Part shown: piece by piece, positions 1 through 7,889 of the stretch
How the letters are laid out: each line of letters begins with the position of its first letter
Position numbering within the stretch: position 1 is the first letter of the stretch
From: JALZAA01 sp035938395
GTDB taxonomy: Bacteria; Actinomycetota; Acidimicrobiia; IMCC26256; JACDBD01
NCBI GenBank assembly: GCA_035938395.1
Contig: DASZGY010000045.1
Location: 1 to 28,133 of the forward strand
DNA length: 28,133 nucleotides
Reading direction: 5' to 3'
Position numbers and translations under genes: made by a program
Notes under the pieces: model-generated
Told to the model about the DNA's origin: nothing
What the model saw: only the letters and a program-made list of their open reading frames with translations
The model's database searches: none

Positions 1-30
1 CTCGGCAAGCAGGGCACGGCGAACCGGTGA
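1..30 (+). CDS. 3' tail of an upstream gene (partial)
   Basis: Frame 1 is open from the first base and reads LGKQGTANR before a TGA at 28-30. That TGA overlaps the GTG (27) and ATG (30) start codons of the next gene, the same stop/start overlap seen at several junctions in this window. This suggests an upstream gene on the + strand cotranscribed with the SDR. Nine codons cannot identify it, and the open frame could be chance. Confidence 0.35.
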   Translation, partial: LGKQGTANR

Positions 31-803
31 TGCTCGACGGCAAAGTCGCAATCGTCACCGGCGCCAGCCGCGGCGTCGGCGCCGCCGCCGCCGTGGCGCT
101 GGCGCGCGAAGGCGTCGCGGTCGCGTGCGCAGCACGGGCGACCGACGCCGACCCGTTGCGTCTCCCTGGCACGATCGACGACACCGTCCGGCAGATCACG
201 GACGCCGGAGGCCACGCGCTCGCCGTGCCCACCAACCTCGCGAAGGAGGAAGAGATCGAGCGGATGGTCGCCGCCACCGTCGAGCACTTCGGCCGGCTCG
301 ACGTCCTCGTGAACAACGCCGCGATCACGTTTCCCGGCGACCTCGACGTGCCGCTGAAGCGCTACGACCTCATGATGACGGTGAACCTGCGCGCCCCGCT
401 GGTCGCCGCCCACGCCGCCGTCCCCCACATGAAGCAACAGGGCGAAGGCGCGATTCTGAACGTGTCGTCCGCCGCCGCGCTCATGTACGTCCCGGGGCTC
501 ATGGTCTACGGCATGTCGAAGATCGCCATGGAGCACCTCACCGTGTCACTCGCAGCCCAGCTCGCCGACGACCGGATCGCGGTGAACACGTTCCGCATCG
601 ATCTGCCGGTGGCGTCCGAGGGCTTCGTCGCCAACACCCCCGACTTCGACCATTCCGACTGGGAGCCGACCGACGTCCCGGCCGAGGGCATCGTTTGGAT
701 GCTGCGCCAGCCGCCGTCGTACACGGGCCAGAACGTCGGCATGCGCGCGTTGCGCGACGAAGCGGGGATCATGGCCTCCCGGGTCCGCCCGCAGGGGCGG
801 TAA
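30..803 (+). CDS. Short-chain dehydrogenase/reductase (SDR)
   Basis: This is a cytoplasmic NAD(P)-dependent oxidoreductase of the classical SDR fold, about 257 residues and full length. The N-terminal Rossmann motif TGASRGVG follows the first beta strand (residues about 10-17). The family NNAG motif appears as NNAA, the catalytic Ser lies in NVSSAAAL, and the catalytic pair is YGMSK. The C-terminal third is less typical: the usual P-G region reads RIDLPVASEG, followed by an acidic stretch, so substrate binding may differ from textbook members. ATG 30 was chosen, and GTG 27 is an equally possible start one codon upstream. Both overlap a TGA at 28-30. The gene ends 9 bases before the metallohydrolase-like gene, so the two are probably cotranscribed. 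The substrate cannot be told from sequence. Confidence 0.9.
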   Translation: MLDGKVAIVTGASRGVGAAAAVALAREGVAVACAARATDADPLRLPGTIDDTVRQITDAGGHALAVPTNLAKEEEIERMVAATVEHFGRLDVLVNNAAITFPGDLDVPLKRYDLMMTVNLRAPLVAAHAAVPHMKQQGEGAILNVSSAAALMYVPGLMVYGMSKIAMEHLTVSLAAQLADDRIAVNTFRIDLPVASEGFVANTPDFDHSDWEPTDVPAEGIVWMLRQPPSYTGQNVGMRALRDEAGIMASRVRPQGR

Positions 804-812
804 GTACCCCGC

Positions 813-1550
813 ATGCGCTCCGCCGCGTGGTACACGGAGGGGGTGACTCTCGACGAGCCGCGCTCTCCTCGCGACGCCCAGCGCCGGCGCCTGTACCTGG
901 CCGAGACCCCGCTGCCCACGAGCCCCCTGCCGGGCCTCGACGCCTGCGCCGCGTATGCCGACCGGGTGGTCGGGACGCTGTGGTGGGAGGCCCGTTTCCC
1001 CCACCGCGGCCTCGCGCGGGTCCCCGGCTTCCGGCCCGGCCACGGCGCCCGCCAGGCCTTCTTCACGACCGACGAGCGGGGGACGACGATCACGCTCCCC
1101 CGCCGCTACCGCACCAAGGGCGTCGTCCTCCACGAGCTCGTCCACTGGGCGCTCGCCGACGACGTCGACCTCCCGACGCACGGCCGCACCTTCGCCCGCC
1201 TCCTGCTCGACGCCACCGAGGAGTTCCTCGGGGCCGAGCGGGCCGAGGCGCTCATGACGTCGTATCGCGAGCAGCGCGTGCACGTCTCCCGTCCGCCCCG
1301 GCTCGGGCCGGACCACCGGCTGCACTACGGCTGGGACGAACGCCTGCGCCTCGGGAAGGGCAAGACCCTGGCCGTCCTGTACACGGCGCGTGACGGCGGT
1401 CCGATCGCGACGACCGGCGTCTACGAAGGCTACGAGCGCGGGGCGTCGACGCTGCGGGTGCGCGTCGGCGGCGCGGCGCGTCCGATGCGCATCTCCGCGG
1501 CGACCGTGTGGGACGTCCGCCCGATGCCCGAGGCGCGCCCTTCCCGTTAG
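813..1550 (+). CDS. Putative HExxH zinc metallohydrolase (actinobacterial family)
   Basis: This protein of about 245 residues carries a zincin signature: H107-E-L-V-H111 on a predicted helix, followed after 11 residues by H123 in the THGRTF segment, a plausible third zinc ligand. It has no signal peptide or membrane segment, so it should be cytoplasmic. The layout resembles the actinobacterial putative metallohydrolase family TIGR04338, but that assignment is from memory. The C-terminal 90 residues are basic and beta-rich and match nothing I recognise. ATG 813 lies 9 bases after the SDR stop. GTG 843 is an alternative that would start at VTLDEPRS, closer to where the conserved RDAQR segment begins. 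Its TAG stop shares two bases with the TAA stop of the convergent thiolase. Substrate unknown. Confidence 0.75.
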   Translation: MRSAAWYTEGVTLDEPRSPRDAQRRRLYLAETPLPTSPLPGLDACAAYADRVVGTLWWEARFPHRGLARVPGFRPGHGARQAFFTTDERGTTITLPRRYRTKGVVLHELVHWALADDVDLPTHGRTFARLLLDATEEFLGAERAEALMTSYREQRVHVSRPPRLGPDHRLHYGWDERLRLGKGKTLAVLYTARDGGPIATTGVYEGYERGASTLRVRVGGAARPMRISAATVWDVRPMPEARPSR

Positions 1551-2758
1551 TTGAGGCGCTCGACGACCATGGCCATTCCCTGGCCGCCGCCGACGCACAT
1601 CGTCTCGAGGCCGACGGTCTTGCCGGCGTCCTCGAGCCCGTTGAGCAGCGTCGTCATGATGCGGGCGCCGGTCTGGCCGAACGGGTGCCCGAGGGCGATC
1701 GCGCCGCCGTTGACGTTCAGCTTCTCCCAGTCGATGCCGAGCTGACGGGCCGACGGGATCACCTGCGCCGCGAACGCCTCGTTGATCTCGACCATGTCGA
1801 TGTCGTCGATGGTCATGCCGGCGCGTCCCAGCGCCTGCCGGCTCGCGCCGATCGGCCCGAGACCCATGATCTCCGGGTTCAACGCGGTCACGCCGCTCGA
1901 CACGATGCGCGCGAGGGGCGTGATGCCCAGGTCGCGGGCGCGGGTGTCGCTCATCACCACGACCGCCGCCGCGCCGTCGTTGAGCGGGCACGCGTTCCCG
2001 GCCGTGACCTTGCCGTCGGGACGGAAGACGGGCTTGAGCTGCGACAGCTTCTCGACCGTCGTGTCGGGCCGCGGGCCGTCGTCGTTCGCGATCACGCGGC
2101 CGTCGGGCAGCTCGACGGGGATGATCTCGCGCTCGAAGAACCCTCGCTCCTGCGACCGGACGGCGCGGTTCTGCGACAGCGCCGCGAACTCGTCCATCTC
2201 CTCGCGCGAGACGTTCTCGAGCTCGGCCACGTTCTCGGCCGTCTGGCCCATCGCGATGTAGACGTCGGGATAGCCGTCCGGCGGCTCCCACGGACCCTGG
2301 CCGCCCTCGGACCGCTTCATGCTGCGCAGCCCGGCGTCCTGGAACTTCGGGTTCTGCGTGTCGGGCCAGCTGTCGGAGTTGCCCTTGCCGAAGCGGCTCA
2401 CGCACTCGACGCCGGCGGCGATGAAGGCGTCACCCTCACCGGCCTTGATCGCGTGCGCGGCCATGCGGATGCTCTGCAGCGACGACGAGCAGTACCGCGT
2501 GATCGTGGTGCCGGGCACGTCGGGGAGACCGGCGAGCACGCTCACGACCCGGCCCATGTTGAAACCCTGCTCGCCGCCCGGGAGGCCGCAACCGAGGATC
2601 AGGTCGTCGATCTCGCCGCGGTCGAGCGCCGGCACCTTGTCGAGCACGGCCTTCACGATGGTGGTGGCGAAATCGTCCGGCCGCAGGTCGACGAGCGACC
2701 CCTTGAACGCCCGGCCGATGGGGCTGCGGGCGGTGGCAACGATCACGGGCTCGGGCAT
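1547..2758 (-). CDS. Thiolase (acetyl-CoA acyltransferase)
   Basis: This is a full-length thiolase of 403 residues, expected to catalyse reversible Claisen condensation or thiolysis of acyl-CoA in beta-oxidation or related degradation. The nucleophile is C90 in the RYCSSSLQ motif. The other signatures are NEAFA, GGAIALGHP with catalytic H358, and CVGGGQG with C388. The segment GHPFGQTGAR differs slightly from the common GHPLGASGAR, which suggests an FadA/FadI-like degradative type rather than a biosynthetic acetoacetyl-CoA thiolase (inference). The ATG start is supported by GGAGG seven bases upstream. It is transcribed divergently from the CDF transporter. At its 3' end the TAA overlaps the TAG of the convergent gene. 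Confidence 0.93.
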   Translation of the reverse strand: MPEPVIVATARSPIGRAFKGSLVDLRPDDFATTIVKAVLDKVPALDRGEIDDLILGCGLPGGEQGFNMGRVVSVLAGLPDVPGTTITRYCSSSLQSIRMAAHAIKAGEGDAFIAAGVECVSRFGKGNSDSWPDTQNPKFQDAGLRSMKRSEGGQGPWEPPDGYPDVYIAMGQTAENVAELENVSREEMDEFAALSQNRAVRSQERGFFEREIIPVELPDGRVIANDDGPRPDTTVEKLSQLKPVFRPDGKVTAGNACPLNDGAAAVVVMSDTRARDLGITPLARIVSSGVTALNPEIMGLGPIGASRQALGRAGMTIDDIDMVEINEAFAAQVIPSARQLGIDWEKLNVNGGAIALGHPFGQTGARIMTTLLNGLEDAGKTVGLETMCVGGGQGMAMVVERLN

Positions 2759-2809
2759 CGGGCGCCTCCGGACGGCTCGTGGGACCGTTCGACGTTACCC
2801 GACCACGAA

Positions 2810-2815
2810 TAGGGT
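2810..2815 (+). promoter_or_regulatory. Candidate -10 hexamer of a leaderless CDF transcript
   Basis: TAGGGT (TANNNT) ends seven bases before GTG 2823, and no Shine-Dalgarno sequence precedes that start. This spacing puts the transcription start at or next to the start codon, as in actinobacterial leaderless mRNAs. The upstream TCGACG at 2789-2794 is only a weak -35 match. Confidence 0.4.
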
Positions 2816-2822
2816 CATTTCT

Positions 2823-3746
2823 GTGCCTGAGGAGAGCCGGAAGGCGATCGCAGCCGCGTTCGCGGCCAACCTCGGCATCGCGATCGCGAAGTTCGCCGGC
2901 TTCGCCGTCACCGGCGCGGCGTCGCTGCTCGCCGAGGCCATCCACTCCGTCGCCGACACCGGCAACCAGGCCCTCCTCGTCCTCGGCGGCCGGCGCGCCC
3001 GGCGACGACCAACGGCCGAGCACCCGTTCGGGTTCGGCCAGGAGCGCTACTTCTGGGCCTTCATCGTCGCCCTCATGCTCTTCTCGCTCGGCGGGTTGTT
3101 CGCCGTCGTCGAGGGGATCGACAAGCTCGTGCACCCCCACGCGCTCGAGTCGTTCCCCATCGCGCTGGGGGTGCTCGGCATCGCGATCGTGCTCGAGGCG
3201 CTGTCGTTCCGCACCGCGATGAAACAGGCGGCCGTGGGGCGGGGCGACGCGTCGTGGTGGCAGTACATCAGGCGCTCGAAGAGTCCCGAGCTCCCGGTGG
3301 TGCTGCTCGAGGACACCGGCGCGCTGCTCGGGCTGTTCCTCGCGGTGACGGGCGTGACCGCGGCCGAGGTCACCGGCAACTCACGGTGGGACGCGCTCGG
3401 CAGCATCGGCATCGGGCTCCTCCTCGGCGTCATCGCGATCGTGCTCGCGACCGAGATGAAGAGCTTGCTCATCGGCGAGTCCGCCTCCGGCTCCCTGGTG
3501 GATGCGATCTCCTCGGCGATGATCGACGGCCGGGAGGTGCTCCGGGTGATCCACCTGCGGACGTTGCATCTCGGCCCTGACGAGCTGCTGGTGGCGGCCA
3601 AGGTCGAGATCGACGCGCCTTCGGTGGCCGATCTCGCACGCGCGATCGACGCCGCCGAGGCGCGCGTCCGTGCCGCGGTCCCGATCGCGAGGGTGATCTA
3701 CGTCGAGCCCGACGTCTACCGGTCCGACGCGGTGGTGGACCAGTGA
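2823..3746 (+). CDS. Cation diffusion facilitator (CDF) metal efflux transporter
   Basis: This 307-residue inner-membrane antiporter should export Zn2+ or a related divalent metal. About six hydrophobic segments are visible, the first at residues about 8-30. The metal-site motif HSVAD (H41, D45) is followed by TGNQ. The conserved loop EHPFGFGQERYFWAF and a later LEDTGALLGL segment, replacing the usual HxxxD of TM5, are typical of the SLC30A9/ZnT9-like CDF branch. A cytoplasmic beta-alpha domain follows (about residues 215-300). I chose GTG 2823 because the N-terminus then begins just before TM1, while longer forms would read antisense through the thiolase. The stop is TGA at 3744-3746, overlapping the GTG of the next gene. 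Metal specificity is not determined. Confidence 0.9.
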   Translation: MPEESRKAIAAAFAANLGIAIAKFAGFAVTGAASLLAEAIHSVADTGNQALLVLGGRRARRRPTAEHPFGFGQERYFWAFIVALMLFSLGGLFAVVEGIDKLVHPHALESFPIALGVLGIAIVLEALSFRTAMKQAAVGRGDASWWQYIRRSKSPELPVVLLEDTGALLGLFLAVTGVTAAEVTGNSRWDALGSIGIGLLLGVIAIVLATEMKSLLIGESASGSLVDAISSAMIDGREVLRVIHLRTLHLGPDELLVAAKVEIDAPSVADLARAIDAAEARVRAAVPIARVIYVEPDVYRSDAVVDQ

Positions 3747-4531
3747 CGGTCATCCACCGCGTGCGGGCGCACAACGCCGCGACCCAGTCGGAGAACGAGA
3801 TCCATCACGACGACGTCGCCCGCCGTTACGGCTTCGAAGGCGGGCTCGTCCCCGGCGTCATCGTGTACGCGTACATGACTCACCCAGTGGTCGAGACCTT
3901 CGGCCGCGCATGGCTCGAGCACGGGACGATGGCGGCGCGTTTCGGGCGGCCCTGTTACGACGGCGACGAGATCACCGTCGATGCCGTCCCCGAGGATGAC
4001 GCCCTCGAGCTGACTGCCCGCCGCGCCGGCGACGAGGTGATCGCCACAGGAACCGCGGCGCTCCAGTCGCCCGCGGCTTCCCTACCGCCGATCGCCGGAT
4101 ACCCGGCCGCTCCCCTGCCCGCCGAGCGCCCGCCCGCTACCCCCGCCACGCTCGCTGCGTGTGACCCGCTGGGATCATGGGAGGCGACATTTCGCGCTCA
4201 GAACGCGCCCGCCTTCCTCGACGAGATCGGCGAGGACCTCGCCCTGTTCCGAGCCGACGGCATCGCCCATCCCGGCTATCTCCTCCATTCCGCCAATTGG
4301 ATCCTCGGCGGCAATGTGCGCCTCGGTCCGTGGATGCACGTCGGAAGCGAGGTCACGAACTACGGGGTCGTCGCCGACGGCGAGCGCGTCTCGACCCGCG
4401 GCCGCGTCGCCGGCCTGTTCGAGCGCAAAGGGCACCAGTTCGCCGAGCTCGACCTGCTGCTCGTCGCCGACGAGGTCCGCCGGGTCCAGCACGTGCGTCA
4501 CACGGCCATCTACGACATCGCTCCTCGCTGA
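3743..4531 (+). CDS. MaoC-like / double-hotdog dehydratase-family protein
   Basis: This 262-residue protein appears to contain two hotdog folds. The N-terminal half has the MaoC/thioesterase-like segment GLVPGVIVYAYMTHPVVE (residues about 34-51) with a following P-x-Y-x-GD element. The C-terminal half holds a second hotdog-like stretch around HPGYLLHSANWIL and later VSTRGRV. Family members hydrate enoyl-CoA or bind acyl thioesters, but the hydratase D/H dyad is not clearly recognisable, so activity is uncertain. Its GTG overlaps the CDF stop by four bases (GTGA), which predicts translational coupling to a metal exporter, an unusual partnership. The 3' end stops one base short of the stop codon of the convergent carbonic-anhydrase-like gene. 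Confidence 0.72.
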   Translation: MTVIHRVRAHNAATQSENEIHHDDVARRYGFEGGLVPGVIVYAYMTHPVVETFGRAWLEHGTMAARFGRPCYDGDEITVDAVPEDDALELTARRAGDEVIATGTAALQSPAASLPPIAGYPAAPLPAERPPATPATLAACDPLGSWEATFRAQNAPAFLDEIGEDLALFRADGIAHPGYLLHSANWILGGNVRLGPWMHVGSEVTNYGVVADGERVSTRGRVAGLFERKGHQFAELDLLLVADEVRRVQHVRHTAIYDIAPR

Positions 4532-4532
4532 G

Positions 4533-5051
4533 TCAGTCGAGGCGGCGGAGCTCGTCGAGGTAGCGCTTGCCGTTCTGCACGTACCCGGCCGCGTTGCGGG
4601 CGATGTCGGCGCTGTCGGCGGCCCCTTCACGCACCCGGGCGGGGACGCCGACGGCGATCGCGCCGGCCGGGACGTCCATGCCGTTCGGGACGAGCGCCGC
4701 CGCGCCGACGAGCGCACCCGACCTCACTCGAGCTCGGTGCAGCACGACCGACCCGGTTCCGACGAGCGAGCCGTCCTCGACCACGCAGCACTCGAGGTGG
4801 GCGAGGTGCCCCACGACGCAATCGTCGCCGATGAACGTGTCGAGCTCGGCCGTGCAGTGGATGACGGCTCCGTCCTGGATGGAAGTGCGCGCACCGACCA
4901 CGATCTTGCCGTAGTCGCCGCGCAGGACCGCCTGCGGCCAGATCGTGCTCTCCTCGCCGATCGTCACGCTGCCGATGACGGTCGCTTCGGGATGCACGAA
5001 CGCCGTCGGCGCGATGTCGGGGACCGACGCGCCCAGCGCATAGACGGGCAT
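4533..5051 (-). CDS. Gamma-carbonic-anhydrase-like hexapeptide-repeat protein
   Basis: This 172-residue left-handed beta-helix protein of the YrdA/PaaY/CaiE type would form a trimer with metal sites between subunits. The family residues R44-G-D46, Q59-D60 and metal ligands H65 (VIH) and H82 (VGH) are present. The third ligand, normally the His of an LHGC-type motif five residues after H82, is Glu here (E87 in HLECC), and an extra His lies at position 85. The protein may therefore have a changed metal site or no carbonic anhydrase activity. The C-terminal helix ends in RYLDELRRLD, typical of the family. The ATG lies six bases from a TACGGT -10 element, consistent with a leaderless message. It is divergent from PhyH across 17 bases. 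Confidence 0.88.
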   Translation of the reverse strand: MPVYALGASVPDIAPTAFVHPEATVIGSVTIGEESTIWPQAVLRGDYGKIVVGARTSIQDGAVIHCTAELDTFIGDDCVVGHLAHLECCVVEDGSLVGTGSVVLHRARVRSGALVGAAALVPNGMDVPAGAIAVGVPARVREGAADSADIARNAAGYVQNGKRYLDELRRLD

Positions 5052-5068
5052 GCCGGTACCGTAGCGGC
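5052..5068. promoter_or_regulatory. Symmetric bidirectional promoter between gamma-CA-like and PhyH genes
   Basis: The entire 17-base intergenic region is a near-palindrome: 14 of 17 positions match their reverse complement. On the + strand TACCGT (5057-5062) is followed by six bases and GTG 5069. On the - strand TACGGT (5063-5058) is followed by six bases and ATG 5051. Both are TANNNT -10 hexamers placed for leaderless transcription, and they overlap by five bases. The two predicted start points are 18 bases apart. Neither gene has a Shine-Dalgarno sequence in this interval. Confidence 0.6.
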
Positions 5069-5881
5069 GTGCTTGATCCCGACACGCTGGCCGCGCACAC
5101 AGAGCGCATCGACCGCGACGGGTACACGATCCTCGAGGGCGTCATCGAGCCCGAGCTGCGGGATGCGCTGACCGACGATCTCGTCCGGCTCGAGCGCTTC
5201 TACGGCGTGACTCCGTCCGCCAACGGCTTCGAGGGCACGAGGACCGTCCGCATCTACAACCTGCTCGCCCTCGGCAACCTGTACGAGCGGATCCCGGTCC
5301 ACCCGAACGTGCTCCCCGTCGTCGAAGGCGTCCTCGACGACGGTTGTCTGGTCTCGTCGCTGTCGTCGATCGCCATCGACGCCGGCGAGAGCGCGCAGCC
5401 GATCCACGCCGACGATCAGCTGATCCCGCTCACCAAGCCGCACGTGCCCACGGTGTGCAACACGATGTGGGCGCTCACCGACTTCACCGAGGCGAACGGG
5501 GCGACGCGCATCATCCCGGGCTCGCATCTGCGCGACCACAGTCCCGACTTCGGCGCTCCCTACGACAGCATCGCGGCCGAGATGCCCGCGGGCAGCGTGC
5601 TGGTCTGGCACGGAAGCCTCTGGCACGGCGGAGGGGCCAACACCACCGACGAGCGGCGCGTCGGCATCGCGATGAACTACTGCGCGGGATGGATCCGCCA
5701 GCAAGAGAACCAGCAGCTGGGGATCCCGCGCGACGTGGCCGCGGGTTTTTCACGCCGCCTGCGGCAGCTGTGCGGATACGGCGTCTACAACGGCCTGATG
5801 GGGCACATCGACAAGCACAGCCCGGCCGAGATGCTCGGCGAACCACCGGCGGAGGATCACATGGTGTGGGACGCCCTTTGA
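5069..5881 (+). CDS. Phytanoyl-CoA dioxygenase (PhyH) family protein
   Basis: This 270-residue Fe(II)/2-oxoglutarate oxygenase has the double-stranded beta-helix iron site: H113-x-D115 in PIHADDQ and the distal H186 in LWHGGGAN, followed by a conserved arginine segment (DERR) expected to bind 2-oxoglutarate. The expected reaction is hydroxylation of a small or lipid substrate. PhyH relatives act on acyl-CoAs and also on antibiotics and osmolytes, so the substrate is open. There is no signal peptide. Start GTG 5069 gives an N-terminus typical of the family and sits at the predicted transcription start. Its TGA overlaps the TTG start of the secreted hydrolase (TTGA), so the pair is probably coexpressed. 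Confidence 0.88.
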   Translation: MLDPDTLAAHTERIDRDGYTILEGVIEPELRDALTDDLVRLERFYGVTPSANGFEGTRTVRIYNLLALGNLYERIPVHPNVLPVVEGVLDDGCLVSSLSSIAIDAGESAQPIHADDQLIPLTKPHVPTVCNTMWALTDFTEANGATRIIPGSHLRDHSPDFGAPYDSIAAEMPAGSVLVWHGSLWHGGGANTTDERRVGIAMNYCAGWIRQQENQQLGIPRDVAAGFSRRLRQLCGYGVYNGLMGHIDKHSPAEMLGEPPAEDHMVWDAL

Positions 5882-7869
5882 GCCGCGTCGCCGGCGCGGC
5901 GCTCGTAGCGCTGCTGGCCGGCGGCTGGGTGCAGGGCGTCGCGGACGCTCGCCCCGCACAAGAGGCTCCGGTCGACGCGCACGGCGCCTGCGACTTCCTC
6001 GACCCGGCCAAATGCCTCTATCCGTTCCCGAACGACTACTTCACCGTGCCCGACCCTTCGACCGACACCCACCGGCGTGTCCAGTTCTCACCGGACTCGA
6101 TGCCCCGCAACGCCGCGGGCGTCCCGATCGACCCGACGGCGTGGAATCGCAACGACGGTTTCAGCCCCGGGTCGGCCATCCTCACGGTGGTCCCGGGCCT
6201 CGACCTCGCGCGCACCGGCGCTGCGCCCGAGACCGACATCGGACAGTCCCTGCACGCCAACTCGCCGATCGTCCTGCTCGACGCCACGTCCGGACGGCGC
6301 ATCCCGTTCTGGGCCGAGCTCGATCAGAGCGCGCCCGCCGCCGACCAGCGCGCGCTCGTCGTGCGCCCGGCCGTGAACTTCCGCGAGGGCCACCGCATCG
6401 TCGTGGGCCTGCGACGGCTCCGGGATGCCTCGGGCACGACCATCGAGCCGGACGACGCCTTCCGCGCCTACCGCGACGGGACGAAGACGACAGACCCGAC
6501 CGTCGAGGAGCGCCGGCCGCACATGCAGGACGTCCTCAAGGCCCTCGACGGCGCCGGCGTGAAGCGGAATGACCTCTTTCTCGCCTGGGACTTCACCGTC
6601 GCGAGCCGGCGCAACCTCTCCGAGCGGATGCTGCACATCCGCGACAACGCGTTCGAATCTCTTGGCAAGACCGCACCGGCGTTCCAGGTCACCCAAGTCG
6701 AGAACGACGTGGACGAACGCGTGGCGCGCCGGGTGACAGGAACGTTCACGGTGCCGAACTACCTCACGGGCGACGGCGGGCCCGGAAACGCCTTCAACAC
6801 CGGCGAGGACGGCCTCCCGCGGCGCAACGGCGACTACACGGCCTCGTTCACCTGCATCATCCCCCGCGCCGCGATCAAGGCCGACGGGACCGTCGCGCGC
6901 GCCAGACCCGCGGTCTACGGGCACGGGTTGCTCGGCAGCGAAAGCGAGGTCTCGGCCGGAAACGTGCGCGACATGGCGAACGAGCACAACTTCGTGTACT
7001 GCGCCACGAAGTGGATCGGGCTCTCGCAGGAGGACATCGGGAACGCGGTGTCGGTGCTGGGAGACCTGTCGCGCTTCCCGACCATCGCCGACCGACTCCA
7101 GCAGGGAATCCTCGACACGCTGTTCCTCGGGCGCCTCATGACCGCCGGCGGCGGGTTCGTCTCCAACGCCGCGTTCCAGGCCCAGGGCAAGCCGGTGATC
7201 GACACCCGTGAGCTGTTCTTCGACGGCAACAGCGAGGGCGGGATCATGGGCGGGGCCGCGACGGCGGTGGCGCAGGACTGGACCCGCGCCGTCATCGGCG
7301 TCCCGGCGATGAACTACAGCACCCTGCTCCAGCGCAGCACCGACTGGGACACGTACAAGGCGATCCTCGACCCCGCCTACCCGGACCCGACTGATCACGT
7401 CCTGAGCATCGGCATCATCCAGATGCTCTGGGACCGCGGCGAGGCGGACGGCTACGCCCAACATCTCACCCGCGACCCGTATCCCAAGACGCCGACCCAC
7501 CAGGTGCTCATGCACGAGGCCTTCGGCGATCACCAGGTCGCGAACGTCGCGACCGAGGTCGAGGCCCGCTCGATCGGTGCCCGGGTGCACCGACCCGCAC
7601 TCGCGCGTGGCCGATCTCCAGAACGCCGTCAGCTCTGGGGGCTGGGAGAGCTCGACGCTCCGTACGACGGATCCGCCATCGTCGTGTGGGACAGCGGCTC
7701 TCCCGCGCCGCCCGCCGGGAACGTCGCGCCACGGGATGGCGCGGACCCGCACGGCGACCCGCGCGCGTCGAAGGAGGCGCGGCAACAGAAGTCCGACTTC
7801 CTGAAACGCAATGGCCGCGTCGTGGACGTCTGCGGCGGGAAGCCCTGCACCGCGCCGGCCCGGCGGTGA
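5878..7869 (+). CDS. Secreted alpha/beta-hydrolase (lipase-like)
   Basis: This is a predicted exported hydrolase of about 663 residues. With TTG 5878 as start the protein opens with MSRVAGAALVALLAGG, a short signal peptide with probable cleavage after the ADA near residue 22. The mature start has the ACDFLDPAKCLYPFPNDYF segment seen in large uncharacterised secreted hydrolases. The nucleophile elbow is G-N-S452-E-G in FFDGNSEGG, and a late GDHQV (H552) is a candidate catalytic His. Paired cysteines suggest disulfides. The TTG overlaps the PhyH stop (TTGA). A longer open frame upstream (from 5344) reads antisense-like sequence inside PhyH and was excluded because it would bury the signal peptide. 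The substrate is probably an ester, but this is not shown. Confidence 0.8.
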   Translation: MSRVAGAALVALLAGGWVQGVADARPAQEAPVDAHGACDFLDPAKCLYPFPNDYFTVPDPSTDTHRRVQFSPDSMPRNAAGVPIDPTAWNRNDGFSPGSAILTVVPGLDLARTGAAPETDIGQSLHANSPIVLLDATSGRRIPFWAELDQSAPAADQRALVVRPAVNFREGHRIVVGLRRLRDASGTTIEPDDAFRAYRDGTKTTDPTVEERRPHMQDVLKALDGAGVKRNDLFLAWDFTVASRRNLSERMLHIRDNAFESLGKTAPAFQVTQVENDVDERVARRVTGTFTVPNYLTGDGGPGNAFNTGEDGLPRRNGDYTASFTCIIPRAAIKADGTVARARPAVYGHGLLGSESEVSAGNVRDMANEHNFVYCATKWIGLSQEDIGNAVSVLGDLSRFPTIADRLQQGILDTLFLGRLMTAGGGFVSNAAFQAQGKPVIDTRELFFDGNSEGGIMGGAATAVAQDWTRAVIGVPAMNYSTLLQRSTDWDTYKAILDPAYPDPTDHVLSIGIIQMLWDRGEADGYAQHLTRDPYPKTPTHQVLMHEAFGDHQVANVATEVEARSIGARVHRPALARGRSPERRQLWGLGELDAPYDGSAIVVWDSGSPAPPAGNVAPRDGADPHGDPRASKEARQQKSDFLKRNGRVVDVCGGKPCTAPARR

Positions 7870-7889
7870 TCAGCTCACCCCCGGCATGA

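Noticed and set aside
1508..2812. A 434-codon + strand frame antisense to the thiolase
   Set aside because: The thiolase has all catalytic motifs and a Shine-Dalgarno, and this frame is compositionally antisense.
5878..5881. Frameshift between PhyH and the hydrolase, making one fusion protein
   Set aside because: The overlap TTGA gives a clean stop and a TTG start followed by a signal peptide. Two separate proteins are the simpler reading.
6088..7785. A 565-codon - strand frame inside the secreted hydrolase
   Set aside because: It is a shadow of the hydrolase frame. The hydrolase has a signal peptide and GxSxG, while the shadow has nothing recognisable.
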